A DNA stretch of 64,000 nucleotides, from positions 1 through 64,000 of the forward strand of contig NZ_JALGBX010000027.1 in NCBI RefSeq assembly GCF_022808175.1. The letters run 5' to 3'. The number at the start of each line of letters is the position of its first letter. Position 1 is the first letter of the stretch. This document shows positions 49,412 to 57,984 of the stretch, piece by piece. The stretch comes from Streptomyces sp. AP-93. GTDB taxonomy: Bacteria > Actinomycetota > Actinomycetes > Streptomycetales > Streptomycetaceae. Under the pieces are notes generated by a model that saw nothing but the letters and a program-made list of their open reading frames with translations, had not been told where the DNA came from and did no database searches. Both the position numbers and the translations under genes were made by a program.

Positions 49412-49846
49412 TCAGGTGGGTTCGTGGCCCAGGACGGCGGCGCGCTGGTAGTACGCGTAGAGCCCGTCGAAGACGGGGTTGGCGACGGCCATCGTGTGGC
49501 GGTCGTCGCCGGTCATGGACAGGCCCCGCAGGACGGCGTCGAGGCCGGGGGCTTCGGGGGCGTGGAAGCGTTCGTCGTCGATGTCCGCTTCGTGGACGAT
49601 CTGCGCGATGCGGTGCAGGGCGGGGTCGTCGGTGAGGCGGTGGACGCGCAGGACGGTCTCGAAGCTGCAGTCGCCGTGGTGGTGGCCGAGTTCGACGCCG
49701 CGCATGTCGAAGGGGGTCGCGTCGGCGGGGACCTGGGCGGGGTCGGTGACGAAGACGAATTCGGCTTCGGGGTCGATGAAGCGGCCGATCAGCCAGGCGC
49801 AGGCGGCGCGGTCGATGTGGATGCCGGCGCGGGTGGCCCACTTCAT
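49412..49846 (-). CDS. Chromate resistance protein ChrB, C-terminal domain protein
   Basis: 144 residues: MKWATRAGIHIDRAACAWLI, GRFIDPEAEFVFVTDPAQVP, FDMRGVELGHHHGDCSFETV, HEADIDDERFHAPEAPGLDA. This is the ChrB C-terminal domain that in proteobacteria is fused to the N-terminal sensor domain in one polypeptide. Here the two are separate genes with a 4-nt overlap (start ATG 49846). Conserved His/Cys/Asp residues suggest metal binding. It probably participates in chromate sensing with the adjacent N-terminal protein. Confidence 0.88.
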   Translation of the reverse strand: MKWATRAGIHIDRAACAWLIGRFIDPEAEFVFVTDPAQVPADATPFDMRGVELGHHHGDCSFETVLRVHRLTDDPALHRIAQIVHEADIDDERFHAPEAPGLDAVLRGLSMTGDDRHTMAVANPVFDGLYAYYQRAAVLGHEPT

Positions 49847-50328
49847 GGGGTGCTCTCTTCCGTGGTGTTGGCGGGGTGCAGGGCCTCGACGGCGCTCTCG
49901 GCTGCATGGCGGTCGGGCGGGGGGAAGTAGTCGCGCCGCTGGATGCGCCTCAGTTCGGCGCGCAGCTTGGCCAGTACGCGCCGCCGGTCGGCGTCGTCCG
50001 TGTCGCGTGCGTCTTCGGCCTGGGCGAGGACCTGCTGGTATTCGGCGGCCCGGGCCCGGGTCATGTCCTCCACGAGCTGCTGTTCATGGCCGGCGGCGGC
50101 CGGGTGGGCGATCCACACGGTGGCAGTGCCGCCGAAGTCGGTGACCTCCTCGGCGATCCACTCCAACTGCTCCTGGGTGCGGGCACCTGCGGGCAGAGCG
50201 ACCAGGCCGTCGCTGATCTGTCCGGCTCCCAGGCGCTTGAGCTTGCGCCAGACGGTGATCCGCGGGGTGGAGGGCTCGCGCGGCAGGCGGTAGGAGAGCA
50301 GCGCCCACTGCCGCTCGGGCCCGTTCAC
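49843..50328 (-). CDS. Chromate resistance protein ChrB, N-terminal domain protein
   Basis: 161 residues from GTG 50328, preceded by GGGAAG at 6-7 nt; the frame stays open to 50535. The start VNGPERQWALLSYRLPREPS fits the canonical ChrB N-terminus (WALLSYRLP, TVWRKLKRLGAGQISDGLVA, LPAGARTQEQLEWIAEEVTD). The C-terminal half is helical (RRVLAKLRAELRRIQRRDYF). ChrB is the chromate-responsive regulator of chrA. The divergent region contains a perfect 16-bp palindrome, the likely operator. A longer start at ATG 50427 is possible. Confidence 0.85.
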   Translation of the reverse strand: MNGPERQWALLSYRLPREPSTPRITVWRKLKRLGAGQISDGLVALPAGARTQEQLEWIAEEVTDFGGTATVWIAHPAAAGHEQQLVEDMTRARAAEYQQVLAQAEDARDTDDADRRRVLAKLRAELRRIQRRDYFPPPDRHAAESAVEALHPANTTEESTP

Positions 50329-50442
50329 GTGCGGCTTCCCGGCCGGTCTGCCGCGGCCGCGGCCGCAGCCGCAGTCCGAGGCTGCAACGAGCTGTTCACG
50401 TCCATCCCTCGAGTCCTGCCCTTCCATCGATCCGACGCGCGA

Positions 50443-50458
50443 TGTAACCATGGTTACA
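50443..50458. promoter_or_regulatory. 16-bp palindromic operator between chrB and chrA
   Basis: TGTAACCATGGTTACA is a perfect palindrome located 98 nt before the chrA start and 115 nt before the chrB start. It is the probable binding site for the ChrB regulator. Confidence 0.7.
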
Positions 50459-50555
50459 CAGCCATGGGAGGGGTGGAGGTACGCGGTCGCGTGCGCCCGG
50501 ACCGTCCCGTCCACCGCCGTCTCGTACGGCTTCACCAGGACGAAAGGGAGTGCCG

Positions 50556-51965
50556 GTGACCACCACCGACCAGCCCCCGAGTGTTTCGAGTACAGCCGAT
50601 CAAGCCCCTGCCGGTGGCGATGTCATTCCGCTGCGGCAGGCGACCCGGGCATGGTTCGTGATCTCCTGGCAGACCTTCGGCGGCCCGGCCGGCCAGATCG
50701 CGGTGATGCAGCGGGCCCTGGTGGAGGACAAACGCTGGATCGGCCAGCAGCGGTTCAACCACGCCCTGAGCTACTGCATGCTCCTGCCCGGCCCGGAGGC
50801 CCAGCAGCTCGCCATCTACAGCGGATGGCTCCTCAACGGCACCCGTGGCGGCCTGATCGCCGGCACCCTGTTCGTCCTGCCCGGCGTCCTGGCCCTGCTC
50901 GCCCTGTCCGCGCTCTACGTCGCCTTCGGCTCGACCACAGCCCTCGTCGGCGTCTTCGCCGGTCTTGCGCCCGCGGTCGTCGCCATCGTCGTCCAGGCCG
51001 TCTCGCGGGTCGCCAAGCGCTCCCTGACCCACCCGCTCCTGATAGCCCTCGCCGCCGTTTCCTTCGCGGCGCTGGCGCTGTTCTCGGTGCCGTTCCCCGT
51101 CGTCATCGCCGCCGCCGCTCTGGCCGGGTGGCTCATCGGGCGCTACAAGCCCGACGCACTCAAGCCCCCGGCGGGTCACGGGGCCGGTGGCGGGCCGGCG
51201 CCGCTGATCCCGGACGACGCGCTTCACCACGAGCAGCCCAGCCGCCGGCGAACCTGGCGCATCCTCTCCGCCGGCCTGCTGCTGTGGGCCGTCCCGCTGG
51301 CCGCCGTCGCCCTGCTGACCGGCACAGGGAGCGTGTTCACCGCCCAGGGACTGTTCTTCTCCGGCACCGCGCTGGTCACCTTCGGCGGCGCCTACGCCGT
51401 CCTGGCCTTCGTCGCGCAGCAGGCCGTGCAAACGTACGGCTGGCTCAGCGCCAAGGAGATGGTCAGCGGCCTGGCTCTGGCCGAGACCACTCCCGGCCCA
51501 CTGATCATGGTGGTCCAGTTCGTCGCGTTCCTCGGCGCCTACCGCGACCCCGGCGGCCTCGACCCGTGGGCCGCGGCCCTGCTCGGCGCCCTGCTGACGA
51601 CCTGGGTGACCTTCGTGCCGTGCTTCCTGTTCATCTTCCTCGGCGCCCCCTACATCGAACGGCTTCGCGGCAACCGCAGGATCTCAGCCGCCCTGACCGG
51701 CATCACCGCCGCCGTCGTCGGCGTCATCGCCAACCTCGCCCTCTACTTCGCTGAGCACGCCCTCTTCACAGACGTGGACGACAAGACGTTCGGCCCCCTG
51801 CACCTCGCCCTGCCCGACCTCACCACACTGCGCCCCGCAGCCCTCGCCATCACCGTGATCGCGGCGCTGCTGATCTTCAAGCTCCGCTGGAGCATCCTGC
51901 GCACCCTCGGCATCTGCGCCACCCTCGGACTTGCCGCAGCCCTGACCGGGCTCCCCGGCATCTGA
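50556..51965 (+). CDS. chrA: Chromate efflux transporter ChrA
   Basis: 469 residues from GTG 50556, which follows AAGGGAG by 5 nt. Two homologous six-helix halves, as in long-chain ChrA, are visible: WFVISWQTFGGPAGQIAVMQ, CMLLPGPEAQQLAIYSGWLL (the PGPEA motif) and GTLFVLPGVLALLALSALYV; then FFSGTALVTFGGAYAVLAFV and ALAETTPGPLIMVVQFVAFL (TPGP motif). It exports chromate by proton antiport. The two halves carry related GGP/GGA and PGP motifs. It diverges from chrB, so the chr operon is split about a shared regulatory region. Confidence 0.92.
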   Translation: MTTTDQPPSVSSTADQAPAGGDVIPLRQATRAWFVISWQTFGGPAGQIAVMQRALVEDKRWIGQQRFNHALSYCMLLPGPEAQQLAIYSGWLLNGTRGGLIAGTLFVLPGVLALLALSALYVAFGSTTALVGVFAGLAPAVVAIVVQAVSRVAKRSLTHPLLIALAAVSFAALALFSVPFPVVIAAAALAGWLIGRYKPDALKPPAGHGAGGGPAPLIPDDALHHEQPSRRRTWRILSAGLLLWAVPLAAVALLTGTGSVFTAQGLFFSGTALVTFGGAYAVLAFVAQQAVQTYGWLSAKEMVSGLALAETTPGPLIMVVQFVAFLGAYRDPGGLDPWAAALLGALLTTWVTFVPCFLFIFLGAPYIERLRGNRRISAALTGITAAVVGVIANLALYFAEHALFTDVDDKTFGPLHLALPDLTTLRPAALAITVIAALLIFKLRWSILRTLGICATLGLAAALTGLPGI

Positions 51966-52193
51966 GCCGCGAGGAGGTCGGCAATGTCGGCCCCGGTGAC
52001 CGTCATGGCCGTCGGGACCGATGTGCACGCGGATCCGGGTACCGGCGGGTTTGGAGCAAAGTGCCGGTCGGCATGCCGGCCGGTGAGCGTTCCCTACAAC
52101 ACCGTCGGCCCGATCGAGCCGGGCTCCGGGAGGAACCCGCCATTTCCGCCCGGGGGTGGTCCCGGCCAGCCGGTGCGGGGTTAACGTCCCCGA

Positions 52194-52958
52194 ATGTCTT
52201 CGAACACACAGGCGTCTCCCGCCAGTTCGCCCAGCCGTCGCGTCCTCCTGCGCACCGCCCTGGCCGGTACGGCGGTCGCCGGGTCCGTCGGCTCCGTCAT
52301 CGGGCTCGGCTCCGTCTTCCCGGCCTCCGCCTCCGAGGCCTCCGCCGAAGCCCTGGGCGGGGGCCGTCCGCCGAGCCCGGAAGAGGCGCTGCGGCGCCTG
52401 GCGGCCGGCAACAGGCGCTGGGCGGCGTACCGCCAGCAGCACCCGCACGAGTCGCGTTCCGTACGCCTCCAAGTGGCGCGGGAGCAGCACCCCTTCGCGA
52501 TCGTGCTGGGCTGCGTCGACTCGCGGGTACCGCCGGAGCTCGTCTTCGACCAGGGGCTCGGTGATCTGCTGACCGTACGCGCGGCGGGCGAGGTGCTGGA
52601 CGAGGCGGTGCTCGGCAGCATCGCGTACGGGGTCCTGGAGCTCGACGTCCCCCTGGTCCTGGTGCTCGCCCACCAGTCGTGCGGGGCCGTCGGCGCCGCG
52701 GTCCACGCCGACGAGACGGGTACCGAGCTGCCCGCCCATATCCAGTACCTGGCCGAGCAGATCCGGCCGTCGATCGACCACGGCCGGCACGGTGAGGCCC
52801 GGGTCGCCGCCACCATCGACGCCCACGCGCGCCGGACCCGGGGCCTGCTGGCGGGGGAGCCGGACCTGGCCCGCAGGATAGCCACCGGCAGGCTCGCCGT
52901 GGCGGTCGCACGCTACGACCTGGTCGACCAGAAGGTCCGCATGCTGCGCACCGAGTAA
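52194..52958 (+). CDS. Tat-exported beta-carbonic anhydrase
   Basis: 254 residues. The Tat signal is at the start: SSPSRRVLLRTALAG followed by a hydrophobic Gly/Val/Ala stretch to about residue 45. The beta-carbonic anhydrase domain has the zinc ligands in context: VLGCVDSRVPPELVF (Cys, and the Asp-Arg dyad) and LVLAHQSCGAVGA (His, Cys), plus AGEVLDEAVLGSIAYGVLEL. It interconverts CO2 and bicarbonate outside the membrane. Twin-arginine export indicates folding in the cytoplasm with its metal. A bidirectional hairpin terminator follows. Confidence 0.92.
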   Translation: MSSNTQASPASSPSRRVLLRTALAGTAVAGSVGSVIGLGSVFPASASEASAEALGGGRPPSPEEALRRLAAGNRRWAAYRQQHPHESRSVRLQVAREQHPFAIVLGCVDSRVPPELVFDQGLGDLLTVRAAGEVLDEAVLGSIAYGVLELDVPLVLVLAHQSCGAVGAAVHADETGTELPAHIQYLAEQIRPSIDHGRHGEARVAATIDAHARRTRGLLAGEPDLARRIATGRLAVAVARYDLVDQKVRMLRTE

Positions 52959-53010
52959 ATCCCCTTCACCTGTCATCGGCGCCACGCACAAATCCCCTGG
53001 CCGCGCAAAA

Positions 53011-53040
53011 ACACCCCGGACCGATTGACGGCCGGGGTGT
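53011..53040 (+). terminator. Terminator after the carbonic anhydrase gene
   Basis: Arms ACACCCCGG / CCGGGGTGT flank a 12-nt loop, with A-rich sequence before and TTTGT after, about 50 nt past the stop codon. Confidence 0.8.
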
Positions 53041-53128
53041 TTGTCTGCGTATATTTGATGTTTCACATCGAGGCAGAGCTAAGACATGAAAAAGCTTATG
53101 GGGACACCGTACCGCGTCAGGAGTGGAA

Positions 53129-55405
53129 TTGTCAACCGAAGAATTCCGGAATGAGCAGCAATTCATCACGGCTCTCTACGCGCGCCTCGACGACCTGAGG
53201 GATCAGGCCGAACGCGCCGTGCAGGGTGCGCTCGGCGAGGCCGGCAGCGGGTTCCAGGCGCGCCTGGAGCGGGATGTCGTGGTCGCTGAACAGTCCGGTC
53301 TGCTTTCCGCTCTGAACTCGGGCGAAAGCGGCCTGTGTTTCGGCCGGCTGGAGTTCTCCGACGGCTCGGACCACCACATCGGCCGCATTGGAATCAGGCA
53401 GGACGACGGGGAGCGCACGCCTCTCGTACTCGATTGGCGGGCCGAAGTCGCACGGCCGTTCTATCTCGCGACCGGATATTCCCCCATGGGGCTGCGCCGG
53501 CGCCGCCACATCACCACCCGGGGCCGCGAGGTCACGGCCCTGCACGACGAGATCCTCGACCTCGCCGACACCGAACGCACCGGCCACGAGGGGGCCGACG
53601 CGGACGCGGTGCTGCTCTCCGCTCTCGACGCCGCCCGGACCGGCCGGATGCACGACATCGTGCAGACCATCCAGGCCGAGCAGGACCGCATCATCCGCTC
53701 CACCCACCGCGGAATCCTGGTGGTCGAGGGCGGCCCGGGCACCGGCAAGACCGCCGTGGCCCTGCACCGGGCCGCCTACCTGCTCTACGCGCACCGCGAG
53801 CTGCTCGCCAAGCGCGGCGTACTCATCGTCGGTCCGAACCCGGCCTTCCTCGGCTACATCGGCGAGGTCCTCCCGGCCCTCGGCGAGACCGGGGTGCTGC
53901 TCGCCACCCCGGGCGAGCTGTTCCCCGGCGTGCGCGCGAGCGCCGTGGACCGCCCCGGCGCCGCGGCCGTCAAGGGGCGCGCGGAGATGGCGGAGATCCT
54001 CGCCCGCGTCGTGAGCGACCGGCAGGCGCTGCCGGAGACCGTGCCCGCGGGCAGCGGCGAGGACGCCGACGTGGTCCCCGAACCGGCCCTGGAGATCGAC
54101 CACGACGACTACGGGACGCTGCTGCTCGACCGGACCATGGCCCACGAGGCCCGGGACCGGGCCCGCGCCACCGGACTGCCGCACAACCTGGCACGCCCGT
54201 ACTTCGCCTTCCGGATCATCGACGCGCTCACCGAACAGCTCGCCGACCGGCTCGGCGCCGACCCCTACGGCGGCCCCAACCTGCTCGGCCCCGACGACAT
54301 CGCCCAGCTGGGCAAGGAGATCGCGACCAGCGCCGAGGTGCACGCCGCCATCGACACGCTGTGGCCCCCGCTCACCCCCCGGCAGCTGATCTCCGACTAC
54401 CTCGCCGAGCCCACCCACCTCCCCGAGCGGGAGGCCGCGCTGATCCGGCGTACGACGACGGGCGACGCGGACTGGACTGCGGCCGACGTCCCGCTGCTCG
54501 ACGAGGCCGCCGAACTGCTCGGAGTCGACGACACCGCGCGGCGCGCCGCCGAGGAGCGCGAGCGCCTCGAACGCGTCGCGTACGCGCAGGGCGTACTGGA
54601 CCTGTCGGCCGGGTCGGAGTCGTACGAGTTCGAGGACACGGAGAACGAGTTCCTCGCGGCCCACGACATCATCGACGCCGAGCGGATGGCCGAGCGGCAG
54701 GAGGAGGCCGACCACCGCAGCGCGGCCGAACGGGCCGCCGCAGACCGCACCTGGGCCTTCGGGCACGTCATCGTGGACGAGGCCCAGGAACTGTCCGCCA
54801 TGACCTGGCGCCTGCTCATGAGGCGCTGCCCGACCCGCTCCATGACGCTGGTGGGCGATCCGGCCCAGACCGGCGACGAGGCGGGCTGCGGTTCCTGGCA
54901 GCAGATCCTGGCGCCCTACGTGGAAGACCGCTGGGAGCTCGTGCGGCTCGGCGTCAACTACCGTACGCCCGCCGAGATCATGGAGCTGGCGGCAGCCGTG
55001 CTCCGGGCCCGCCACCCGGGCTTCGAGCCGCCGAGCTCGGTCCGTTCCACGGGCCGCCGGCCCTGGGTGGCGCGGACCGACGACCTGGCCGCGGCGGTGG
55101 CCGACGCGGTACGGGAGGGCGCGCCGGCCGAGGGCCGCCTCGCGGTGATCGCCCCGCGCCCGCTGCACGGGGAACTGGCGGCCGTGCTGCCCGGCGTACG
55201 GGCGGGGGAGGAGCCCGACCTCACCCGACCGGTGGTCCTGCTCGCACCGCGGCAGGCCAAGGGCCTGGAGTTCGACACGGTGATCGTCGTGGAACCGGCC
55301 GACCACGAACCCAGCGACCTCTACGTGGCCCTGACGCGCGCGACCCAGACCCTGGGGGTGCTCCACACCGGCCGGCTGCCGCAAGGCCTGGACGAACAGT
55401 CGTAG
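53129..55405 (+). CDS. helD: HelD-family RNA polymerase recycling ATPase (UvrD/Rep-like helicase)
   Basis: 758 residues. TTG 53129 is chosen because AGGAG lies 5 nt upstream; the in-frame GTG 53123 overlaps that site. The N-terminal coiled coil (NEQQFITALYARLDDLRDQA) is followed by a superfamily 1 ATPase: Walker A GGPGTGKTAVALH near residue 201, VDEAQELSAM (motif II), GDPAQTGDEA (motif III), VNYRTPAEIME (motif IV) and a C-terminal motif VI region (LYVALTRATQTLGVLHTG). HelD proteins release stalled RNA polymerase, and some actinobacterial members (HelR) protect it from rifamycins. No RAE is seen upstream, so this is not called HelR. Confidence 0.85.
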   Translation: MSTEEFRNEQQFITALYARLDDLRDQAERAVQGALGEAGSGFQARLERDVVVAEQSGLLSALNSGESGLCFGRLEFSDGSDHHIGRIGIRQDDGERTPLVLDWRAEVARPFYLATGYSPMGLRRRRHITTRGREVTALHDEILDLADTERTGHEGADADAVLLSALDAARTGRMHDIVQTIQAEQDRIIRSTHRGILVVEGGPGTGKTAVALHRAAYLLYAHRELLAKRGVLIVGPNPAFLGYIGEVLPALGETGVLLATPGELFPGVRASAVDRPGAAAVKGRAEMAEILARVVSDRQALPETVPAGSGEDADVVPEPALEIDHDDYGTLLLDRTMAHEARDRARATGLPHNLARPYFAFRIIDALTEQLADRLGADPYGGPNLLGPDDIAQLGKEIATSAEVHAAIDTLWPPLTPRQLISDYLAEPTHLPEREAALIRRTTTGDADWTAADVPLLDEAAELLGVDDTARRAAEERERLERVAYAQGVLDLSAGSESYEFEDTENEFLAAHDIIDAERMAERQEEADHRSAAERAAADRTWAFGHVIVDEAQELSAMTWRLLMRRCPTRSMTLVGDPAQTGDEAGCGSWQQILAPYVEDRWELVRLGVNYRTPAEIMELAAAVLRARHPGFEPPSSVRSTGRRPWVARTDDLAAAVADAVREGAPAEGRLAVIAPRPLHGELAAVLPGVRAGEEPDLTRPVVLLAPRQAKGLEFDTVIVVEPADHEPSDLYVALTRATQTLGVLHTGRLPQGLDEQS

Positions 55406-55417
55406 AGGGGTCAGGTC

Positions 55418-56233
55418 CTACGGGCCGCCCCCCGGCCGCCTTGCCCGGCCCTGCTCGTCGCACGGGAGCCCGTCCGCCGTGTGGTCGGCCAGGAAGTCCC
55501 GGACCGACTCCTCCTCGACCTCCGCCATCCGCGTCGGTTTCACCACGATCACACCGCCGAAGGGGCGGTCCACGTCCCGGATGATGAGCAGCGTCGCGGT
55601 CAGCAGCACGGTGACGACGACCAGGGCGCTGAGCGGCCCCTTGTTGCCCGTGCGGGGCAGGCACAGACCGAGGCCGACGACGGTCACGGCGAGGTTCACC
55701 AGCATGAACCAGTAAACCAGGCCCGGGACGGTCGGTGTGGCTTCGGCCATCCTGGCCTGCCGGCCCAGCGACCGCTGATCATCCGCGGCGACCAGCATGC
55801 CGAAGGCGGGACTGCCCGTGCCGACTTCCTTGAAGGCCGCGCGGAAGTCCCTGCTCCACACACTGGGGGCCGAGGACCCCTTTCCCCCGGCCATGGCAGG
55901 CCATTCCTTGTACACGACGGCCCGCGCGTAGCAGACGGCGTCACCGCGCAGCCGCTGACGCAACGCCGGGGGAGCGTAGTCCGCCACTTCCGCGAGGTGG
56001 TCCAGTGCGTGCGCCTCCGCCCGCGCGGCGTCGTCGGCCCGCCCGTTGGAGCTCGAGGCGGTGACGAGCATGAACGCGAGGATCAGGATCGTCAGGGTCA
56101 TCAGGGGCCCGATGAGGTCGCGCACCCCCATGCCCTCGGCGTCGTCACCGCCCATCAGCCGGGGGCGCAGGAACCGGTTCGCGGCAAGGCCCGCGGTCAG
56201 TGCGAGGAAGGCGACGAGGAGGGTGACCGTCAC
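55418..56233 (-). CDS. Membrane protein, DUF4239 (bestrophin-like) family
   Basis: 271 residues. Two hydrophobic segments lie at the N-terminus (VTLLVAFLALTAGLAANRFL and LIGPLMTLTILILAFMLVTA), then a soluble helical part (RAEAHALDHLAEVADYAPPA, LRQRLRGDAVCYARAVVYKE), then two more helices (LVYWFMLVNLAVTVVGLGLC and LSALVVVTVLLTATLLIIRD). This 2+2 arrangement and the DVDRPFGG segment after the last helix are typical of DUF4239 proteins. Function unknown; a channel-like role is suggested only by the family name. It converges on helD. Confidence 0.8.
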   Translation of the reverse strand: MTVTLLVAFLALTAGLAANRFLRPRLMGGDDAEGMGVRDLIGPLMTLTILILAFMLVTASSSNGRADDAARAEAHALDHLAEVADYAPPALRQRLRGDAVCYARAVVYKEWPAMAGGKGSSAPSVWSRDFRAAFKEVGTGSPAFGMLVAADDQRSLGRQARMAEATPTVPGLVYWFMLVNLAVTVVGLGLCLPRTGNKGPLSALVVVTVLLTATLLIIRDVDRPFGGVIVVKPTRMAEVEEESVRDFLADHTADGLPCDEQGRARRPGGGP

Positions 56234-56527
56234 CGGCCGGCCTCCCCGGCCGCGGTACCGGGCGGACCCGTCACGTGTCCCACCAAGACCTCCTCCATCG
56301 GACTCCCGGTGCCCCGGTCGGATCGCGTTCCCGCGATCCTCGTGGCCGGCCCGCCGGTCCCGCCCGGACCGCGCCCGCAGCGCCCGAACGCCACCCGCAC
56401 GAGTGCGGCCGTAGTGCCGTTCGGCAGCGGCGCCGAGGCCCGTACCGGAGGAACTCGCCCGGCCACCCGGGTGAGTTCAGGAGCGGATCCCCGCCGCCGG
56501 GGCCCGGATCCCGCTACAACCAGGGGC

Positions 56528-57829
56528 GTGATCGAGAAGATGACGGCGCGCGGCCTGTCCGCACTCGCCGCGACCCTGACGGCCGTGCTGGCGGTGGCCC
56601 TGACCCCCGACCCGGTGCGTGCGGCCGAAGGAGCGCCCCGTACCGGCTTCGAGGCCACGTACGGAGCGCACTGGACCAGTGAGTCCCAGGAGCGGGACCT
56701 CCTCCACGCGGTGGGGCGCCGCGGCGAGCGCGCCACCGTCCGGACCATCGGTACGACCCTGCGGGGCCGCCCGCTGCGGCTGGTGAGCCTGGGCCGGGGC
56801 CCCGTCACCGTGCTGCTGGTGTGCGGCCAGCACGGAGACGAGCCGGCGGGGCGCGAGGCGTGCCTGAGCACCGTACGGGACCTCGCCCACGCCCGGGACG
56901 CGGCGGCCCGGCGCCTCCTGGAGGCCGTCACCCTCCTCGTGGTCCCGACCGCCAACCCGGACGGGCGGGCGGCCGGCACCCGCTCCAACGCCGGGGGCAC
57001 CGACATCAACCGCGACCACATGGCCCTGGCCTCGCCCGAGGCGCGGGCGACGGCCGCCGTGCTGCGCGACCGCCGGCCGCACCTCGTGTACGACCTGCAC
57101 GAGTACCGGGCGACGCCGGGGACGTACGACAAGGACCTCTTCGACCTCTGGCCGCGCAACCTCAACACCGGCCCGGCGGTGTACGCGCAGTCCCGCGTCC
57201 TGTCCGCCGCGTACGTACGCGGTGCGGCCCGCGCGGCCGGCCACTCCACCGGGACCTACGGCATCCGCACCGACCCCGTGACCGGCACGCCGGTCGGGCA
57301 GTCCGCGGGTGACGGCCAGGAGCGGATCCTGCGCAACACGGCGGGCGTCAAGCATGCGGTCGCCCTGCTGATCGAAAGCCGCATCGAAGCACCCGCGGGC
57401 GCGGCCGGGGAAGCGGAGCGGGCCGACCCGTCCCTCAACCACCGCCGCCGGGTCGGCTCCCAACTCGCAGCTCTGCGCGGCCTGTTCGCTTACGTCGCCA
57501 CGCGTACGGGCCCGCTGGCGGCGGCCTCGGAGGGGGCCCGCCGGGCGGCGGGGAGCGCGGTGGGCCCGGTCCCGCTGGGCGGTGCGGACAACGCCCCCGC
57601 GGGCGGGGACGAGATCCTCGCCGACCCGCCCTGCGGCTACCGGCTCACCCCGGCCCAGTACGCCGCGACCGGCAGCCGCCTTGCCCTCCACGGCGTACGG
57701 TCCGTACCCACCGCCGACGGCGGCGCGTTCGTTCCGCTGAGCCAGCCCCTACGAGCCCTCGTGGTGCTCCTCCTCGACGGCCGGGCCCCGCACCGGATCG
57801 CAACGGGACAGCCGGTGCAGACCTGCTGA
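56528..57829 (+). CDS. Secreted M14-family zinc carboxypeptidase
   Basis: 433 residues from GTG 56528; ATG 56540 is an alternative. The signal peptide is LSALAATLTAVLAVALT with cleavage after VRA. The M14 domain has its zinc ligands: VCGQHGDEPAGREACL (His-x-x-Glu), NPDGRAAGTRSNAGGTDINR (substrate-binding Asn/Arg), VYDLHEYRAT (third His) and the catalytic Glu in LLIESRIEAP. It removes C-terminal residues from extracellular peptides or cell-wall peptides. The mature C-terminal part (about 100 residues, CGYRLTPAQYAATGSRLALH) is an extra domain of unknown role. Confidence 0.85.
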   Translation: MIEKMTARGLSALAATLTAVLAVALTPDPVRAAEGAPRTGFEATYGAHWTSESQERDLLHAVGRRGERATVRTIGTTLRGRPLRLVSLGRGPVTVLLVCGQHGDEPAGREACLSTVRDLAHARDAAARRLLEAVTLLVVPTANPDGRAAGTRSNAGGTDINRDHMALASPEARATAAVLRDRRPHLVYDLHEYRATPGTYDKDLFDLWPRNLNTGPAVYAQSRVLSAAYVRGAARAAGHSTGTYGIRTDPVTGTPVGQSAGDGQERILRNTAGVKHAVALLIESRIEAPAGAAGEAERADPSLNHRRRVGSQLAALRGLFAYVATRTGPLAAASEGARRAAGSAVGPVPLGGADNAPAGGDEILADPPCGYRLTPAQYAATGSRLALHGVRSVPTADGGAFVPLSQPLRALVVLLLDGRAPHRIATGQPVQTC

Positions 57830-57984
57830 CGTTTCGTCATCTCGGGACGAGGCGGCGGAACCGGTGCGCACCCGCGGGCGCTCACGGCGTCCCCCACGGC
57901 CGGCCGTAGGGGGAAGCGCGCTGGTCAGCCGGATGCCGTGAGCTATGTTGGGATCACGGAGTGGCACGAGAGGGAGGTCCGCCG

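Noticed and set aside
53041..53128. Search for an RAE or other rifamycin element before helD
   Set aside because: No sequence resembling GGGGCTTGC-GCAAGGCCCC is present upstream of this gene.
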